Source of the DNA: Megalonaias nervosa
Taxonomy: Eukaryota; Mollusca; Bivalvia; Unionida; Unionidae
Assembly: GCA_016617855.1 (NCBI GenBank)
Contig: JAECUM010006796.1
Location: 1 to 64,000, forward strand
Direction: 5' to 3'
DNA length: 64,000 bases
The position numbers were made by a program, and so were the translations under genes. Below are positions 20,921 through 32,629 of this stretch, one piece after another. Under the pieces are notes generated by a model. That model did no database searches. It had not been told where the DNA came from and saw only the letters and a list, made by a program, of their open reading frames with translations. Position 1 is the first letter of the stretch; each line of letters opens with the position of its first letter.

Positions 20921-22732
20921 AGTGTGACCACGCTATAACGCACTCCGTTATAACACGAATTCGGATATAACACGGTCGTGGCATGGCTCCCGAAATTTCA
21001 TTTACCTTATTACCGGTATTTTTCTTGCAAACAAAAAAAATAATTTAAGTACAAAAAGTAAATTACATAAAGTTTTGTTATCATTTTGGAAAAGAGATTG
21101 CTTATAAATTTGAATATAAGACGTTTGTGGTGTGGCTCCCGAAATATCATATACATGTATTATTCTCGTACACGGAAAACATTTCTTCTTAAAAGTGCAA
21201 AAAATAACATGTAGAAAGTTTATTATCATTTTGGGGAGGAAATCATGTATGGATTCTAATATAAAACGATCGTGGCGTGGCTCCCGAAATTTCATTTACC
21301 TTATTACCAGTATTTTTCTCGTTAAAAAAAAAATAATTTAAGTACGAAAAAGTAAATTACGTAACATTTTATTATCATTTTGGAAAAGAGATTGCTTATA
21401 AATTATGAATATAAGACGTTTGTGGCGTGGCTCCCGAAATATCATATACATGTATTATTCTCATACACGGAAAACATTTCTTCTTAAAAGTGCAAAAAAT
21501 AACGTGTAGAAAGTTTATTATCATTTTGGGGAGGAAATCACGTATGGATTCTAATATAAAACGATCGTGGCGTGGCTCCTAAAATTTTTATATTTAACAA
21601 ATTTCTTACAGTTTTGTGCCAAAATAAACATCGGAAATATGAGTATCTGAACCCATGGCTGTGCCTTTTGAGAACTTTGATCTTTGTTTATTGTTGAAAG
21701 ATGACAGCTCATAAGTGTTAATGTTATTATTACTGGTCCATGAGCAATGAAGCCATCAAGTCTACTTTGTGTTTGCCTTCAATGCATTCCCTATACAATC
21801 GTTGCTCAAACAATATCCGACATATGTTCTATAAACTGCATTCACAACTAAGCAACAAACAATGCGGCGGTTGATAAAAGATTCTCACCTGAATTTATAA
21901 ATCAATTAATTTAAGTACATTGCTCATCATCAAAGTCAATTGCCGGGCTAAACTTGTTCAAATTATGAGTCAATGATTTATAAAACATCAAACAAACGCA
22001 AGCTGCCAACATGTGCACGTGGTTTGGCGATGTTGTTTTATGCAATCAGTTGACCAGTGAATAATGTCGTCCAGTCCCTACAAATATAACCCCCTTGTTT
22101 ATTGCTGTAGTCAGAAAGCAGCTGAAAATTACAGAGTTTTTCAAACAATAATAAAGTATTACAAATCACGGATGAGAAAATTTAGCAGTATGAAATTTAT
22201 ACAGACACCGTTATTTAACCTTCGGACGTACTGTTTCATCATTCGTTACATACTATTTGCTATTTATTTTTTTCCCATTGAATTCAGTCACATACCGATC
22301 TGTGACAAAATTACTGAATATTTTAAATATGTGTGCGGATATTTTCGATGGAAATATTTGTATTGTGGATTCAATGTATATGATGAGATTCATGGGTGAG
22401 TACACGGTGTTGATACTCTATTCATGCTATAGATTAGATATGTATATATAAACTATACACGTGTATGCACCAATGCGTGGTTCTCTGAATAAAGTAATAT
22501 ATTATATATGCAATCTGTTATCACTGCAGGTGTTTTTCTCATTTAATATACATTGATTTAAAATGGTAACTGTGCCAATGAAGCACACGTTTTTGCACCT
22601 GCTTTTATTACCCCCCCCCCCATAACCCTGCAAATTTGTTGGTACTGTACATGGTTGCTTATAACACGGTTCGGTTCATAACACGGTCAGGTTCTATGGC
22701 TCCCAACTACCGTGTTATAGCGGGGCCTCATG
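20916..22732. mobile_element. Non-autonomous DNA element, about 1.8 kb, with inverted ends and internal tandem repeat
   Basis: The left end, cagtgtgaccacgctataac, faces the inverted right end, whose complement begins ggccccgctataacacgg. Further ataacacgg blocks occur near both ends. Ends of the type CAG...CGCTATAAC recall pogo/Tigger-type elements, but no transposase frame was found and a clear TA duplication is missing on the right, so the class is uncertain. Internal sequence includes the tandem block at 20960-21590 and a non-repetitive part to 22640 with a 111-codon open frame (22064-22399) of no recognisable similarity. Confidence 0.55.
20960..21590. repeat. Tandem repeat of about 297 bp (two copies), each of two halves of about 148 bp
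   Basis: The box ggcgtggctcccgaaat (or a one- or two-base variant) occurs near 20980, 21132, 21275 and 21425, with a partial one near 21569. Alternate units match best: units 1 and 3 share tttcatttaccttattacc; units 2 and 4 share atcatatacatgtattattc. The array thus expanded twice, first the half unit, then the pair. Confidence 0.9.
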
Positions 22733-22820
22733 AAAAGCCTACCAGTAATACAGTACAAAGTTTTCCTCATGAAAAGCCTACCAGTAATACAGTACAAAGT
22801 TTTCCTCATAAAAAGCCTTA
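22733..22820. repeat. Minisatellite of about 39 bp, right part
   Basis: Two full units (aaagcctaccagtaatacag, then tacaaagttttcctcat) and a partial third. Confidence 0.85.
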
Positions 22821-23038
22821 CAATATATTTGACATCAATGCATGAATTCCTTCAAAGCCTACAGAGTGGAAATGAAATCTGCGACAGACAGGATATTACA
22901 GGGTGTGATGTAAGGGAACAGGACAGGATGGCTGGACAGGGGCAACACTTATCAAGATATGGTAAGGGAATACAAGTACAAATAAAAATATTTATAGCAG
23001 GTATTACTAAAAATGAATATTGTTCAGCTCCATTTCAT

Positions 23039-23165
23039 TTAGGACCAACAATATCATGGGATGAATGTGCATGTAAAGTTGTATTAGAGTTGTTTAGGAA
23101 GTGTAGTGATAATAAACTCGTGCTAAAAGACGGATGGACGACAGACCATCTTTTTCTCTATGACC
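23039..23165. repeat. Tail-only copy of the array-bearing dispersed repeat
   Basis: Shares ggaccaac, gggatgaatgt, gtttaggaagtgtag and gacggatggacgacagacca with the tails at 20410-20540 and 34210-34380. Open frame across it (22730-23185) is judged incidental. Confidence 0.6.
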
Positions 23166-23167
23166 AG

Positions 23168-23493
23168 TATGTGTGTGTGATTTAGATTTTTAATGTAGCT
23201 TTAACAATTTTTCAGTCATATCGCTACAATGTCTGCAGTGTGACAGTTTATAGTGATGTCTAGCACTGGGGCATCATACCGCAGACATGTGGCATGATGT
23301 CCCACCCAGTCACATTATCCTGACACCAGTCCGACCAGCCCTAACACTAACCTCTTAATGCTGACAGCCAAGTGAGGCAGCTGTCAGTACCATTTTTTAG
23401 TCTTTGGTATGACTCGGCTGGGGTTCAAACTCGCGACCTCCTGCATCCGAGGCGGACACTCTAACCAGTAGGCCACCGGAGTGGTTTCTCTGT
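23168..23493 (-). mobile_element. tRNA-derived SINE, family 2 (monomer with extra leader)
   Basis: Read on the minus strand: a leader tttactggtcacagagaaac, a tRNA-like head with tggcctactggttagagtg (A-box region) and a B-box region gagtttgaacccc, a body with ctgacagctgcctcacttgg and tgggacatcatgccaca, and a (CA)n tail. The leader also occurs at the internal junction of the dimer at 54750-55189, to whose second monomer this copy is very similar. The 3' flank has tactggtcatagagaaa, nearly the same as the leader, so leader and flank could alternatively be a target duplication with one mismatch. Confidence 0.88.
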
Positions 23494-24488
23494 GACCAGT
23501 AAACAACATTGATATTTGTCAGGGTGACATCAGATTAAAATGTTTGCATCTCATGAGAGGAGGCCCATACCAAAAATTGTATATTCAAGTATATGTATGT
23601 ACACTTTATCAGACTATGTTGTGATTTGATGATGTCTGATGCACTGTACTTAGCACTGATAATATATTCCGCCCATCTTGAATTATCTTCCAAAAACAGA
23701 CCACCAAGTCAGGTTGATTTAAGTATGAAGAAGGTCTGTGAGATTTCTTCTCATTACCAAGTATACATTTTGTGCAAAGGTCTAGGACTTTGGTAGAAAA
23801 TCTTTAGTATTAATGAAAGAACATTCCCAATCTGTGTTGTTCCCAAACCACCAGGCAGTGTGGGTGCTTGTTGCCTGTCAGGGCAGGGTGCTAGTTCTTG
23901 TCAGGGCATTTTACCTCTGGCAAATTCTCTTCTAAAGAAGCCCTCAATATCACAGCAGGCATTTGCATTCTGGTACATTTATGATAATACTTCCACTTAA
24001 GGGAAATGCATATGCTGAATTTAAGTATATCCCATGTATAAAACCTCTGAAGATTTCAGACAGGGTAGCCCATTATGAGGGTAGGGTGCTACCAAAGGAG
24101 GTCAGAGTACCACTCAGGGATGGCAGATTACTGCTTGAGGAAAGAAGTGCAGTACCCTCATAAAACATGCAACGACAACACTGACAGTTTTTCACAGCTA
24201 TTTCTTGATTTTGAAAGAAATAATCCTTTCTTCTGGCCTATGACTGACACATTCCTAATGATCAATGTCATCAAATTTCCATGGAGTAATAAGTGGTTCC
24301 AGTGGTTGCAGAATATATCTATGCCTGATGCAGCTGAGCTGGAGCAGACGAGACAGTAACCATTCACCTCCAACAAAATGCAAATAAGCATCAGATTACT
24401 AGGACTGATCCAATCAATTAACATGCCTTCTAATACATGATGAAAATCTCTTTTTCCTTGAGTATAATAACTCATATGTAACATACTG

Positions 24489-24695
24489 TATATCTGCTTA
24501 TAAGTCAAGTCCAACTGCAGACTGTACTGACCCAGATCTACCATTGCATAATGTGCTGGCAGATCTTGGTCGGCATAATTTGTTATCAGTAATTAATATA
24601 ACAAACAACAAAGATCCTGATCTGCTGGTGCATAATGCTAGAGCATATCAGGATCTTTGTTGTTTGCAGTTTAGCTCGACTTTTAAGCAAGTAAC
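24489..24695. mobile_element. Three-stem foldback element FB (intact)
   Basis: Terminal inverted repeat tatatctgcttataagtc / gacttttaagcaagta. One internal hairpin pairs cccagatctacca with tggcagatcttgg; the second pairs AACAACAAAGATCCTGAT with a perfect complement 24 bases further on. The arrangement A-B-B'-C-C'-A' would fold as a T or cloverleaf. No coding capacity. Confidence 0.88.
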
Positions 24696-24891
24696 TATGC
24701 TGGTCCAATTAATCCACACAATCCCTTCATAGTCATCAAATTTAAAACTTATTTTTCAGATAATTTCAACAGATACAATTTTGTATTGCTATCTAATAAA
24801 TTGTTCCAATTATAGTTTTGCAAGCATTAATTATCCTTACTTTAAAAAAGTGGTTGATTTTATGAAAACCCAAAGCTGAATAAGTGACTAC

Positions 24892-25056
24892 CTGTATCAC
24901 AATATGTCACTGTAAACCCATCTTTGCTAGGAAGGGTCATCAATTCAATTCCACACTGACCCTCCTTACAGCATGTCAAAACAGAATCTACCACTCTGTC
25001 ATCTGAGTGGGTACAACTGAAAGAAACTGATTCACTCAGATTATTCATTTCATTAT
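24892..25056 (-). CDS. Phase 1-1 exon (second coding exon), Cys-rich segment
   Basis: 165 bases after a pyrimidine-rich acceptor region ending ctatcttcctag, ending at donor ACAG|GTAGTC, phase 1 at both ends. It joins the 46.8-44.7 kb exon by completing a codon (G|AT, Asp). It encodes about 55 residues that start NEMNNLSESVSFSC and carry five cysteines (one in FSCTH, a CC pair, then one each in QCG and YCD) among acidic and Ser/Thr residues. No known zinc-binding spacing is evident, so the cysteines need not bind metal. Supported by splice signals and phase, but it lacks the motif shared by the next three exons, so it is less certain than they are. Confidence 0.72.
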
Positions 25057-25169
25057 CTAGGAAGATAGTTGGTGAAAAAAAAAAAACCCACTTAACTGTC
25101 TCCATAGATAACAACATCTGTCACATCTCAATTTTTCAAATTTAAAAAATGTTTACATGCAAGTATTTC

Positions 25170-25300
25170 CTTAAAGTCAAGGACATCATGGAAGCCACTT
25201 AAATACCTATGGTGTAAAATGAGCTTTATGTCAAGGTAGGTGGACATCATTAAAGTCACTTAAATACCTATGGTGTGAAATGAGCCTTTTCACCAGTCAA
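25170..25300. repeat. Short direct duplication, about 70 bp
   Basis: The segment with cacttaaatacctatggtgt occurs twice, preceded each time by a caaggN...ggacatcat-type stretch. Confidence 0.75.
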
Positions 25301-25822
25301 CTGATTTAGTTAGTTACTGCCAGTAGCTCTGTCATTTACAAGACACACTTGTTCCAAACACTGTTTTGCATAGTTACATATAAATGAGAAGCAGTGATAA
25401 TGGAATACATGCAGCCATTATTCGCATATGCTGAGAAAACAATATCAGTTATGTCTAAGTGTGATCAAGAATGCAGATAATACATTCAGATATTAAGTTT
25501 CACAGTTATAAGGGTGTGATTCAGTCCATCATCACTTTCATTTTGTAATTTTCCAAAACAAATGCAGATGTGAAGATTTGGTGACTGATTTGCAGCCATG
25601 ACCCTCACAAATAGTGGTGTGATTAGAAATTTAAGGATGAGGAAATAAAATATAAGAATGTATCATGTCATACTGTCTCCATCCCAGTATGTTAATATTT
25701 GCAACATTAACTAAATTGAAGATGTTGATTTTTACTCATTCTCATACAATAAAACTAGTTACAAGATCCTTCTGAAAACTGACCAGAAATCATTACACAT
25801 GTACTGGTAGTCAGAATTTCTA

Positions 25823-26345
25823 AGTCTTACACTGTAGTCATCTTCATCTTCAGTACTGAGAAAGTTAGTCAACAGATCTCAGTCTTACACTGTAGTCATC
25901 ATCAGTAATGTGAAATGCAGTCAATAGACCTGTCTTACATTGTAGTCATCTTCAGCACTGAGAAATTTAGTCAACAGATTTCAGTCTTACATGGTAGTCA
26001 TCATCAGTAATATAAAATGTAGTCAACAGATCAGTCTTACATTGTAGTCATCTTCAGTACAGAAAAATTTAGTCAGCAGATCTCAGTCTTACACTGTAGT
26101 CATCTTCAGTACAGAGAAAATTTGGTCAGCAGTTCTCAGTCTTACACCATAGTCATCTTCAGTAATGTGAAATGTTGTCAACAGATCTGTCTTACAACAT
26201 AGTCATCTTCAGTACAGAGAAATGTTGTCAAAATATCTCTGAGAAATGTTGTCAATAGATCTGTTACACCATAGTCATCTTCAGTACTTAGTCATGTAGT
26301 CAATAGATCTGTCTTACACTGTGGTAATCTTCAGAACTGAGAAAT
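25823..26345. repeat. Minisatellite, unit about 52 bp, roughly ten degenerate copies
   Basis: Units share cagtcttacactgtagtcat, cttcagtactgagaaa and tagtcaacagatct, with frequent indels. Confidence 0.85.
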
Positions 26346-28423
26346 CTCTGCAAGCAGACATCTGTTTACTAATGCATGAACAGGCTAAAAACCAAAATGT
26401 ATGTGTACTGTACAATGCCAATACAAATGGTCATTTGAATGAGGTTTTATGGATGGCAATAATAAAATGAATCAATCTAGACTAGGCAGTGTCACTTCAC
26501 TCTTGGCATATTGGTTTGAGTGATTGATGTCTGGGTCAGGCAGGGGCAGAGGAATGAGTGTTGTTGCCATACATTAAAGCCTTATACTCATCATCAGTCT
26601 CCTAATCAATTTGTCAATTTAAAATCTATGGAAGGCAAATATATTTTCTACAAACTAGGTACAGGAAAACTTCAATAGCTAAGAGTGATGTTGGTCAAAA
26701 TATTTCCCTGAAGTTTTTAACTGTCTTATATTTTTGAGGCTATAAGCAAAATTTTAATCCTTCAAGCAGCAAACAACTGACTGCAAAACATCACTTGAAG
26801 GACTTGCTTGGTCCAGATGTATCACACTGTCTTATTTACAGCCTCAGAAAACTCTAAATACACACAAAAATCTGACAAAATATTCAGGCCATGAGCTTCA
26901 GCTGGTCAAGTCATAATGTATTTGCCTGACTATTGTGTGAGTTATCAAGGTTTTACTGAATCTAAAACCTTAGATATGTTATTTCAATGTCTGGCTTCAA
27001 TTATTCAAATTCTTGTACCTGTATCATGTACCCTTTGGTAAAAAAGTTAGCAGTGATATAAAAAATACAGTGGTAATTTGTGATAATAATAATTTGCATT
27101 GGTTAATAGGCTTACACATATGGGTCAGTGTTTCTAAAGTGTTTTCAGCACAATATTTTAAGCTTTGAAGAATTATTGTGAAAATGCATGTTTCTGATGC
27201 AGACAAGAATATCAGGCAGTGAGAGTGGTTTACAAGAGTCTCTTTGGAGTAACAATATTCAAAAATAGTGGAAGAGGATGTGATTTGTCATTGCCACTAT
27301 GACCCCCATCTCATGGTCATCAAAATATTGTTTCAATATTGCTACTACTGCTACAACTACTTCTGCTGTGGCTGTTGTTCCATATATGAGGCCATCATAT
27401 AATTTTAAAATGTCTCAGAATTAGGGTATTCACTTGTTACTTAGCAGCAGAAGTAAGCTGGTAACATTTCCCAATATCATATGCTTAACGTAATCGTGAT
27501 TTTCAACTCAGTTGCTGTTAAGTCATAAATGCCAAGTTTTCTGCTGTATACTTTTCAAGATCAATTTTCCCCCACTAGAAATGTTCAAATATGTGCTGCA
27601 AGTTGTGCAGCAAACAAAGCTTTCTTCCTTTTCACTACATGTCACACATTTAAATTCATCTAACCCAGTACTGTTGAACTTGCAAACATATTTCTATTTT
27701 CTGATGGAATATTTTCCTTCTAATCTGTTAGCATACATTTAAATATGGTACCAAAATTATTTATTATATTTCTAAATAGATCAAGGACTGTTTTATATCT
27801 ATCAGGTTGCCTGCAAACTGTTATGCATGACACATTACTCAATACTGAAATACTGATGAGTAAAACAACTTATGTGTATACAGTAAATGAATCAGTATGT
27901 GTTAGGAGCCATGATTTTATTGTTTGTTAGGTCAATAAACACTTGACTGATGGATTACAATAGTCATAAAAGTCCACTGAATGTTAAGCTGGAAATACCT
28001 ATGCTTGGCAGATATTTTATATATTTGGCAGATTTTTTATTTCCAGGAGTTTTTGTTGGCAAATTTTATTTCCAGGAGTTTTCATTGGCAAATCGGTAGA
28101 TCAAAAGATGGTGTCTAAAATCAAACTACTACCAGGCAATCCGGAAGACTTGGCATTTATGTTAGGTGTACTGTATAAATGAGATTTGTTTTTTAATGAT
28201 CTACCTGAGGTTTTACACAAAACAAACACAGAACCTAATACAAATATACTACATTTACATTCCGGGTATAAATATTTTCAATGCTACTGACATATGATGG
28301 GAATGTAAAACATTCTGAATATTAGTGTGCAATATATCAATTTTCTTTAACAGTGAACAGTATCTCAGTGCATCTCCTCAAAGAACTCTTAGTCTGATTA
28401 TCAAATTATTAAATACCTCTTTG

Positions 28424-29376
28424 TATTCACTTTTTGGTATGTTGTTCATACAGTGGAAAACTGCACTTCCAACCACATGGCAACTTTCAAATCATCTGCC
28501 CCTCAGCAGATCTCAGATAACAGGATTTATCTAAGTAGATGGAGTAGTTCGATAGTTTAGCTACTGGTGTGCATAGTTGGTTTTGTAGTGTTCCACAATG
28601 TTTGGCAGCACTTTGGATACTGGAGCACATGGTTGGTTGTTAGTGTTCAGAACTTTTGGCAATGCTTTGGATACTGGTGCACAAGGTTCGTTGTTAGTGT
28701 TCCACAACTCTTGGCAACACTTTGGAAGCGTTATAAACATCAAGCAAAAATAGCTGAGACAGCACAAAAACCTGGATGACCAGGTTTCTTGCTCTGAAAT
28801 ATAATGTGTATAACACTGTCTTGATAGCTCAATAACCTCACAAGATTAATGATCTCTGCTTTTCTTCTCAACCAAATTAATGCCCACGATAATAGAAATA
28901 TCTTCCACTGTGTATCAAGCATCTTCATCAACTTCACATTTCAAAGAAGTCATTTCCTACTCACTAATTACAGACCACAGTCTTCCAGATAGGGGGACAT
29001 TTTCCAATGATTTACAACCATTTTAAAAAGAATGCCATGCCCTCAAGATTGTACAATATGACATACAACAGCATCCATAAACTTTATCCTACTTGGCCTT
29101 GATATCAGCCAGTGTACCCTATGAATGCCCTAAGAGTGCCCTAAAAGTACCCTATGAGTGCCCTAAGAGTGCTCAAATTTTACAGTATGCACTTTGCTCA
29201 GTAGCAGAATTATTTTCTTATTCTGACATCTTTACATCAAGGTCATTTACATATGTTACATCACAATCATATATCTGCAGGTGTCCTGCATGCTGCATTT
29301 ACAAATGCAGATCACTGTACAGAATGTTATTTTTTGTCAATTGAATGACATTCAATTTACTGACAGGTTCAAAGAA
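28424..29376. repeat. Old duplicated block, copy 2 (partner at 0.26-1.5 kb)
   Basis: See 264-1525 for shared segments. It contains a three-copy repeat of about 55 bp (28560-28730; tactggtgtgcatag-type start, then gttccacaa and ttggcagcactttgga) and a short 'ccctaagagtg' repeat near 29120-29172. The 14 bases at 29363-29376 form the empty site for the SINE inserted at 1526. Confidence 0.6.
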
Positions 29377-29417
29377 ACAAAAAATTCAAAACATAATTTT
29401 CAGAACTTGTATTGTTT

Positions 29418-29582
29418 GAGTCTCGGATTTTGCCTATGCTTTATGTGAGAAAGCTTGCCAGTAGCTTCCCTTGGGTCAGTGGTTCTTATCAGGTTTCCTG
29501 GGTTCTTCCAGTTATACTGGCCACCATGTATAGCCTATAATGCACCATAAAATGGCATCAAATCCAAAACAACAACAACAAT
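29418..29582 (+). mobile_element. SINE family 1, 5'-truncated and diverged
   Basis: Starts at gagtctcgga in the B-box region and runs through tgtgagaaagcttgccagta and ccaccatgtatagcctat to an (AAC)n tail. It has several internal deletions, and I found no clear target duplication, so it is probably one of the older copies. Confidence 0.85.
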
Positions 29583-30264
29583 TTGGAGCCACCTTTATAT
29601 CAAGTGATGCACTACAAATATTCAAGGCTTTGAAAACCAGACCAGAACAGAGCTAATATCATTAACAGTCAATTTTTATATAACTGATGTTAACTGCCTT
29701 TAGATATCTTTTTAAAGACTCATTATATATGCATAATGCACTAATAATACACAGGTAAATGCAAAGAAATTATTGAAATTCTAAAATAATTCAAACTGAA
29801 TATCATTTTGAACCCTCAGTCTCTTCCTCCTGAACAAAGGTTACAGGTGAGCCTGAGTGGAGTTGCATGGCCTGGGTTCATTAAAAAGAAGTCATATATG
29901 ATGTCTAATAGCATTTCTTTGAAACAGCAGTCACAGCATGTCTCTCCTAATCAAAGTTTGTCATATTGATCAAAAAGAGAAAACATAACCTTATATTGAT
30001 ATTGTTTCTTTTAATAAATTGTTAAGATCAAATCAAAGACAAATTTAGTCTGGTAGTGATAAACTAAAGATGTGTACATCATGAATGAATGGATGTATAT
30101 TTTTAAAAAATCCAAGTATATACAGAATACATGAAGGGATCAATATTAACAACTACAACAAAGATACCACAGTACATGAGTGGTGCAGGCAGAAGAAAGC
30201 AATAACTTGCAAAATGGCTGTGCAAACATGAAAAAGAACATTAAAATAGATTTTTAAAAAATAG

Positions 30265-30484
30265 ATACTTGTATGTATTGGCTTATAAGTCAAGTGAAAC
30301 TGCAAACAACAAAGACCCTGATCTGCAATAGTATAATGCACCTGCAGATCAAGTTCTATGTTGTTTGTTCTACTGATTACTCCTAACAAACTGCATAGAC
30401 CCAGATCTGCCAGCACATTATGCAACGACATATCTGGGTCTGTGCGTTTTGCAGTTGTACATGACTTATAAGCAAGTATGTATG
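30265..30484. mobile_element. Three-stem foldback element FB (opposite orientation)
   Basis: Ends atacttg...ggcttataagtca and gacttataagcaagtatg. The hairpin with caaacaacaaagaccctgat comes first and the hairpin with ctgcatagacccagatctgc second, the reverse of the order at 24489, so this copy is inverted. Confidence 0.85.
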
Positions 30485-30640
30485 GTAGGCATAATTAAAA
30501 TAAATCATCTATGCATAACATGATGTTAATGATGTGTGCCAAGTCTCAGGACAATTTCAGAAAGCCTGTGAGAAAAGATGTCTATACAAGAATTCTCTTA
30601 TACTGTACATAGAATTAGCGCCAAACTGGATCAGTCACAT

Positions 30641-30755
30641 TGCAAACAACAAAGATCCTGATCTAGCATAAATGTGCCTGCAGATCAGGGCATATGTTGT
30701 TTGTTCTACTGATTACTCCTCACAAACTGCATAGACCCAGAACTGCCAGCTCCTT
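30641..30755. mobile_element. Partial foldback element FB
   Basis: Contains tgcaaacaacaaagatcctg, its hairpin partner (cagatcagggcatatgttgt) and the start of the second hairpin (aactgcatagacccagaact). Both termini are missing. It lies 157 bp from the copy at 30265-30484. Confidence 0.8.
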
Positions 30756-31165
30756 AAACTGAAGCACAAGTCCAGAACAAACATACCATAACATGATGAC
30801 AAAACCACATGTTGAAATGTGGTGAAGAATGTCTGCCAAATTTATGGTTAATTAATCAAAAGCTGTGGGACTTATCATATATACCATATACAAAAAGGGG
30901 TACCGGTGTAACTCCAATAAAATGTATCAGAACATTGCAACTGAACAGTATGTGCATATTGACCTTATGCTTAAGTTTTGGGCAATTCATCAAGAGCTGT
31001 GGGAAAATTTGGACACACAAGACTAATCATGCAGAGCAACTGCATTTAACATGAAAGAGTGGCTTAACTTTGGAAAATGCAGCAGAGCATGACAGCAGAA
31101 TATATGCATATGTTGGCCCATAACAATAGTATCTGCTAAATTTCAACATAGTTTGTGGAAAGATG

Positions 31166-31231
31166 CGTGTGTGTGTGTGTGTGTGTGTGTGTGCATGTGC
31201 ACGTGCACGTGTGTGTGTGTGTATGTGTGTG
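31166..31231. repeat. (GT)n microsatellite with a GTGCAC core
   Basis: GT runs interrupted by gcatgtgcacgtgcacgt, a Z-DNA-prone alternating purine-pyrimidine tract. Confidence 0.92.
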
Positions 31232-31716
31232 TACAGTCAGACCCACTTATATCAACATCTCTTATGTTCAGAAGTTACAATGTAGATGAAAACACAAAGT
31301 CTCTGGCCCGTGGTCTATTGTTACTACCAAATCTGTCATGCTTATGTCAACATCGTGATTAAATATGAACATCTGACAGAAGCCCTTTGTCCCAAACTGA
31401 AAAATCCCTTCGTTTTCTAATGATCTATGTTGACATGCTGCCATTTCTGACCCATACTTTGTTCAGCATTTATTTTCTGCTGCAATAACAAACTAGCATT
31501 TGTTTATACCTCACAAGCTGGCCTTTTGTGGCAACTTCAATAACACATGCACCCTTCATCAAAGCAAGCCAGCTACAATTTTCAATTAAAGCGATGCACC
31601 TTTCATGAAAGGAAGGCAGCACCAAAACTTGAATAAAAACAATGGAATCTGCTCAATTATTGCATTTTCCAAGGAGACTGGACCACATTTATTGCACCAT
31701 GAAAGTTTCCTTGCAC

Positions 31717-31756
31717 GTATGTATGTATGTATGTATGTATGTATGTATGTATGTAT
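31717..31756. repeat. (GTAT)n microsatellite
   Basis: About ten GTAT units. Confidence 0.95.
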
Positions 31757-32629
31757 TAGGGTTTACTGGCACATATACCAAATACTGGCTATATAAGTGC
31801 CGATAAAAAGCAAAGTATAAAGAACTGCAAAAAAATTCAGAAAGATAGACCCTTCCAAATAAACATAAACATGAAGAACTAAAGACGAAACATGAAAAAT
31901 AAAGAATAGTTGCATGCACATGAATTTCAGGATGAATGTGTGTATGGAAAGGATGGAGTAAGACTAATATTTGGGGCATCAAAAGCTTAACCAAAATCTT
32001 GATGCAAATCTCTGTCTGTTGTCATTGCCAAAGGAGTGAGTACGTGTCACAAAATGAATTGTCTTTGCTAAATAATCGGACATCCACCAAAAGCATTAAC
32101 AGAACCCATAACCATCTTATGGAAATACATGCAAAATAAAATTTAAACAAATCCTTAACAAATTTGTATATTGACAACAGGCCATCAGAAAGTGACAGCT
32201 CTGTCTCATTTGCCTGATAACATTAGGCTCAACATAAAAGAACAAGAGTTCCTTGAAGGGACTGATGCACTACTATTAAAAAAAACTGTCTATAATCCAC
32301 AATATTTGATAAGTCTATTCCTTCTGTCCTTTTATTTTTAACAACACTTGAGTATTCAAAAATCATTAACATTTTTGAGGAACTGTAACATATTAAAGTT
32401 GTTAACAAAAATATTTTCTTATAAATTTGTATAAGTCACTGTCTTAATATGCTCTGAAGAACATAAAATGTTATCAATGACCTTTAACTTGACTCCAAGG
32501 TCAGATAGATCTATTTTTCAAACTTCTCAACACAGGCATGGACATATTGGTCATGAGATCTGCATAGGTTTGTTCTGAACCAGTTACATACCACAAAAAG
32601 TGTCAACATCACCAACACTTTAAGTGGAG

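Larger units (their letters stand above)
18522..24891. other. Intron of the scaffold gene (6.4 kb)
   Basis: Contains a foldback element split by a SINE (18892-19347), an array of repeats of about 140 bp (19500-20600), a DNA element of about 1.8 kb with internal tandem units inside a minisatellite (20861-22820), an inverted SINE of family 2 (23168-23493) and another foldback element (24489-24695). No coding exon was recognised in it. Confidence 0.7.

Noticed and set aside
22064..22399. 111-codon frame inside the 20.9-22.7 kb element as a transposase
   Set aside because: No DDE-type motif or helix-turn-helix pattern visible; too short, and aromatic-rich as expected from AT-rich sequence.
27850..27870. 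Hammerhead ribozyme core (ctgatgag) as found in some retroelements
   Set aside because: No following stem and GAAA in the right place; the same holds for other ctgatga matches that I looked at.
31235..31270. pogo/Tigger-like terminal repeat (cagtcagacccacttatat)
   Set aside because: Only one end is seen, with no inverted partner nearby and no transposase, so the resemblance may be chance.
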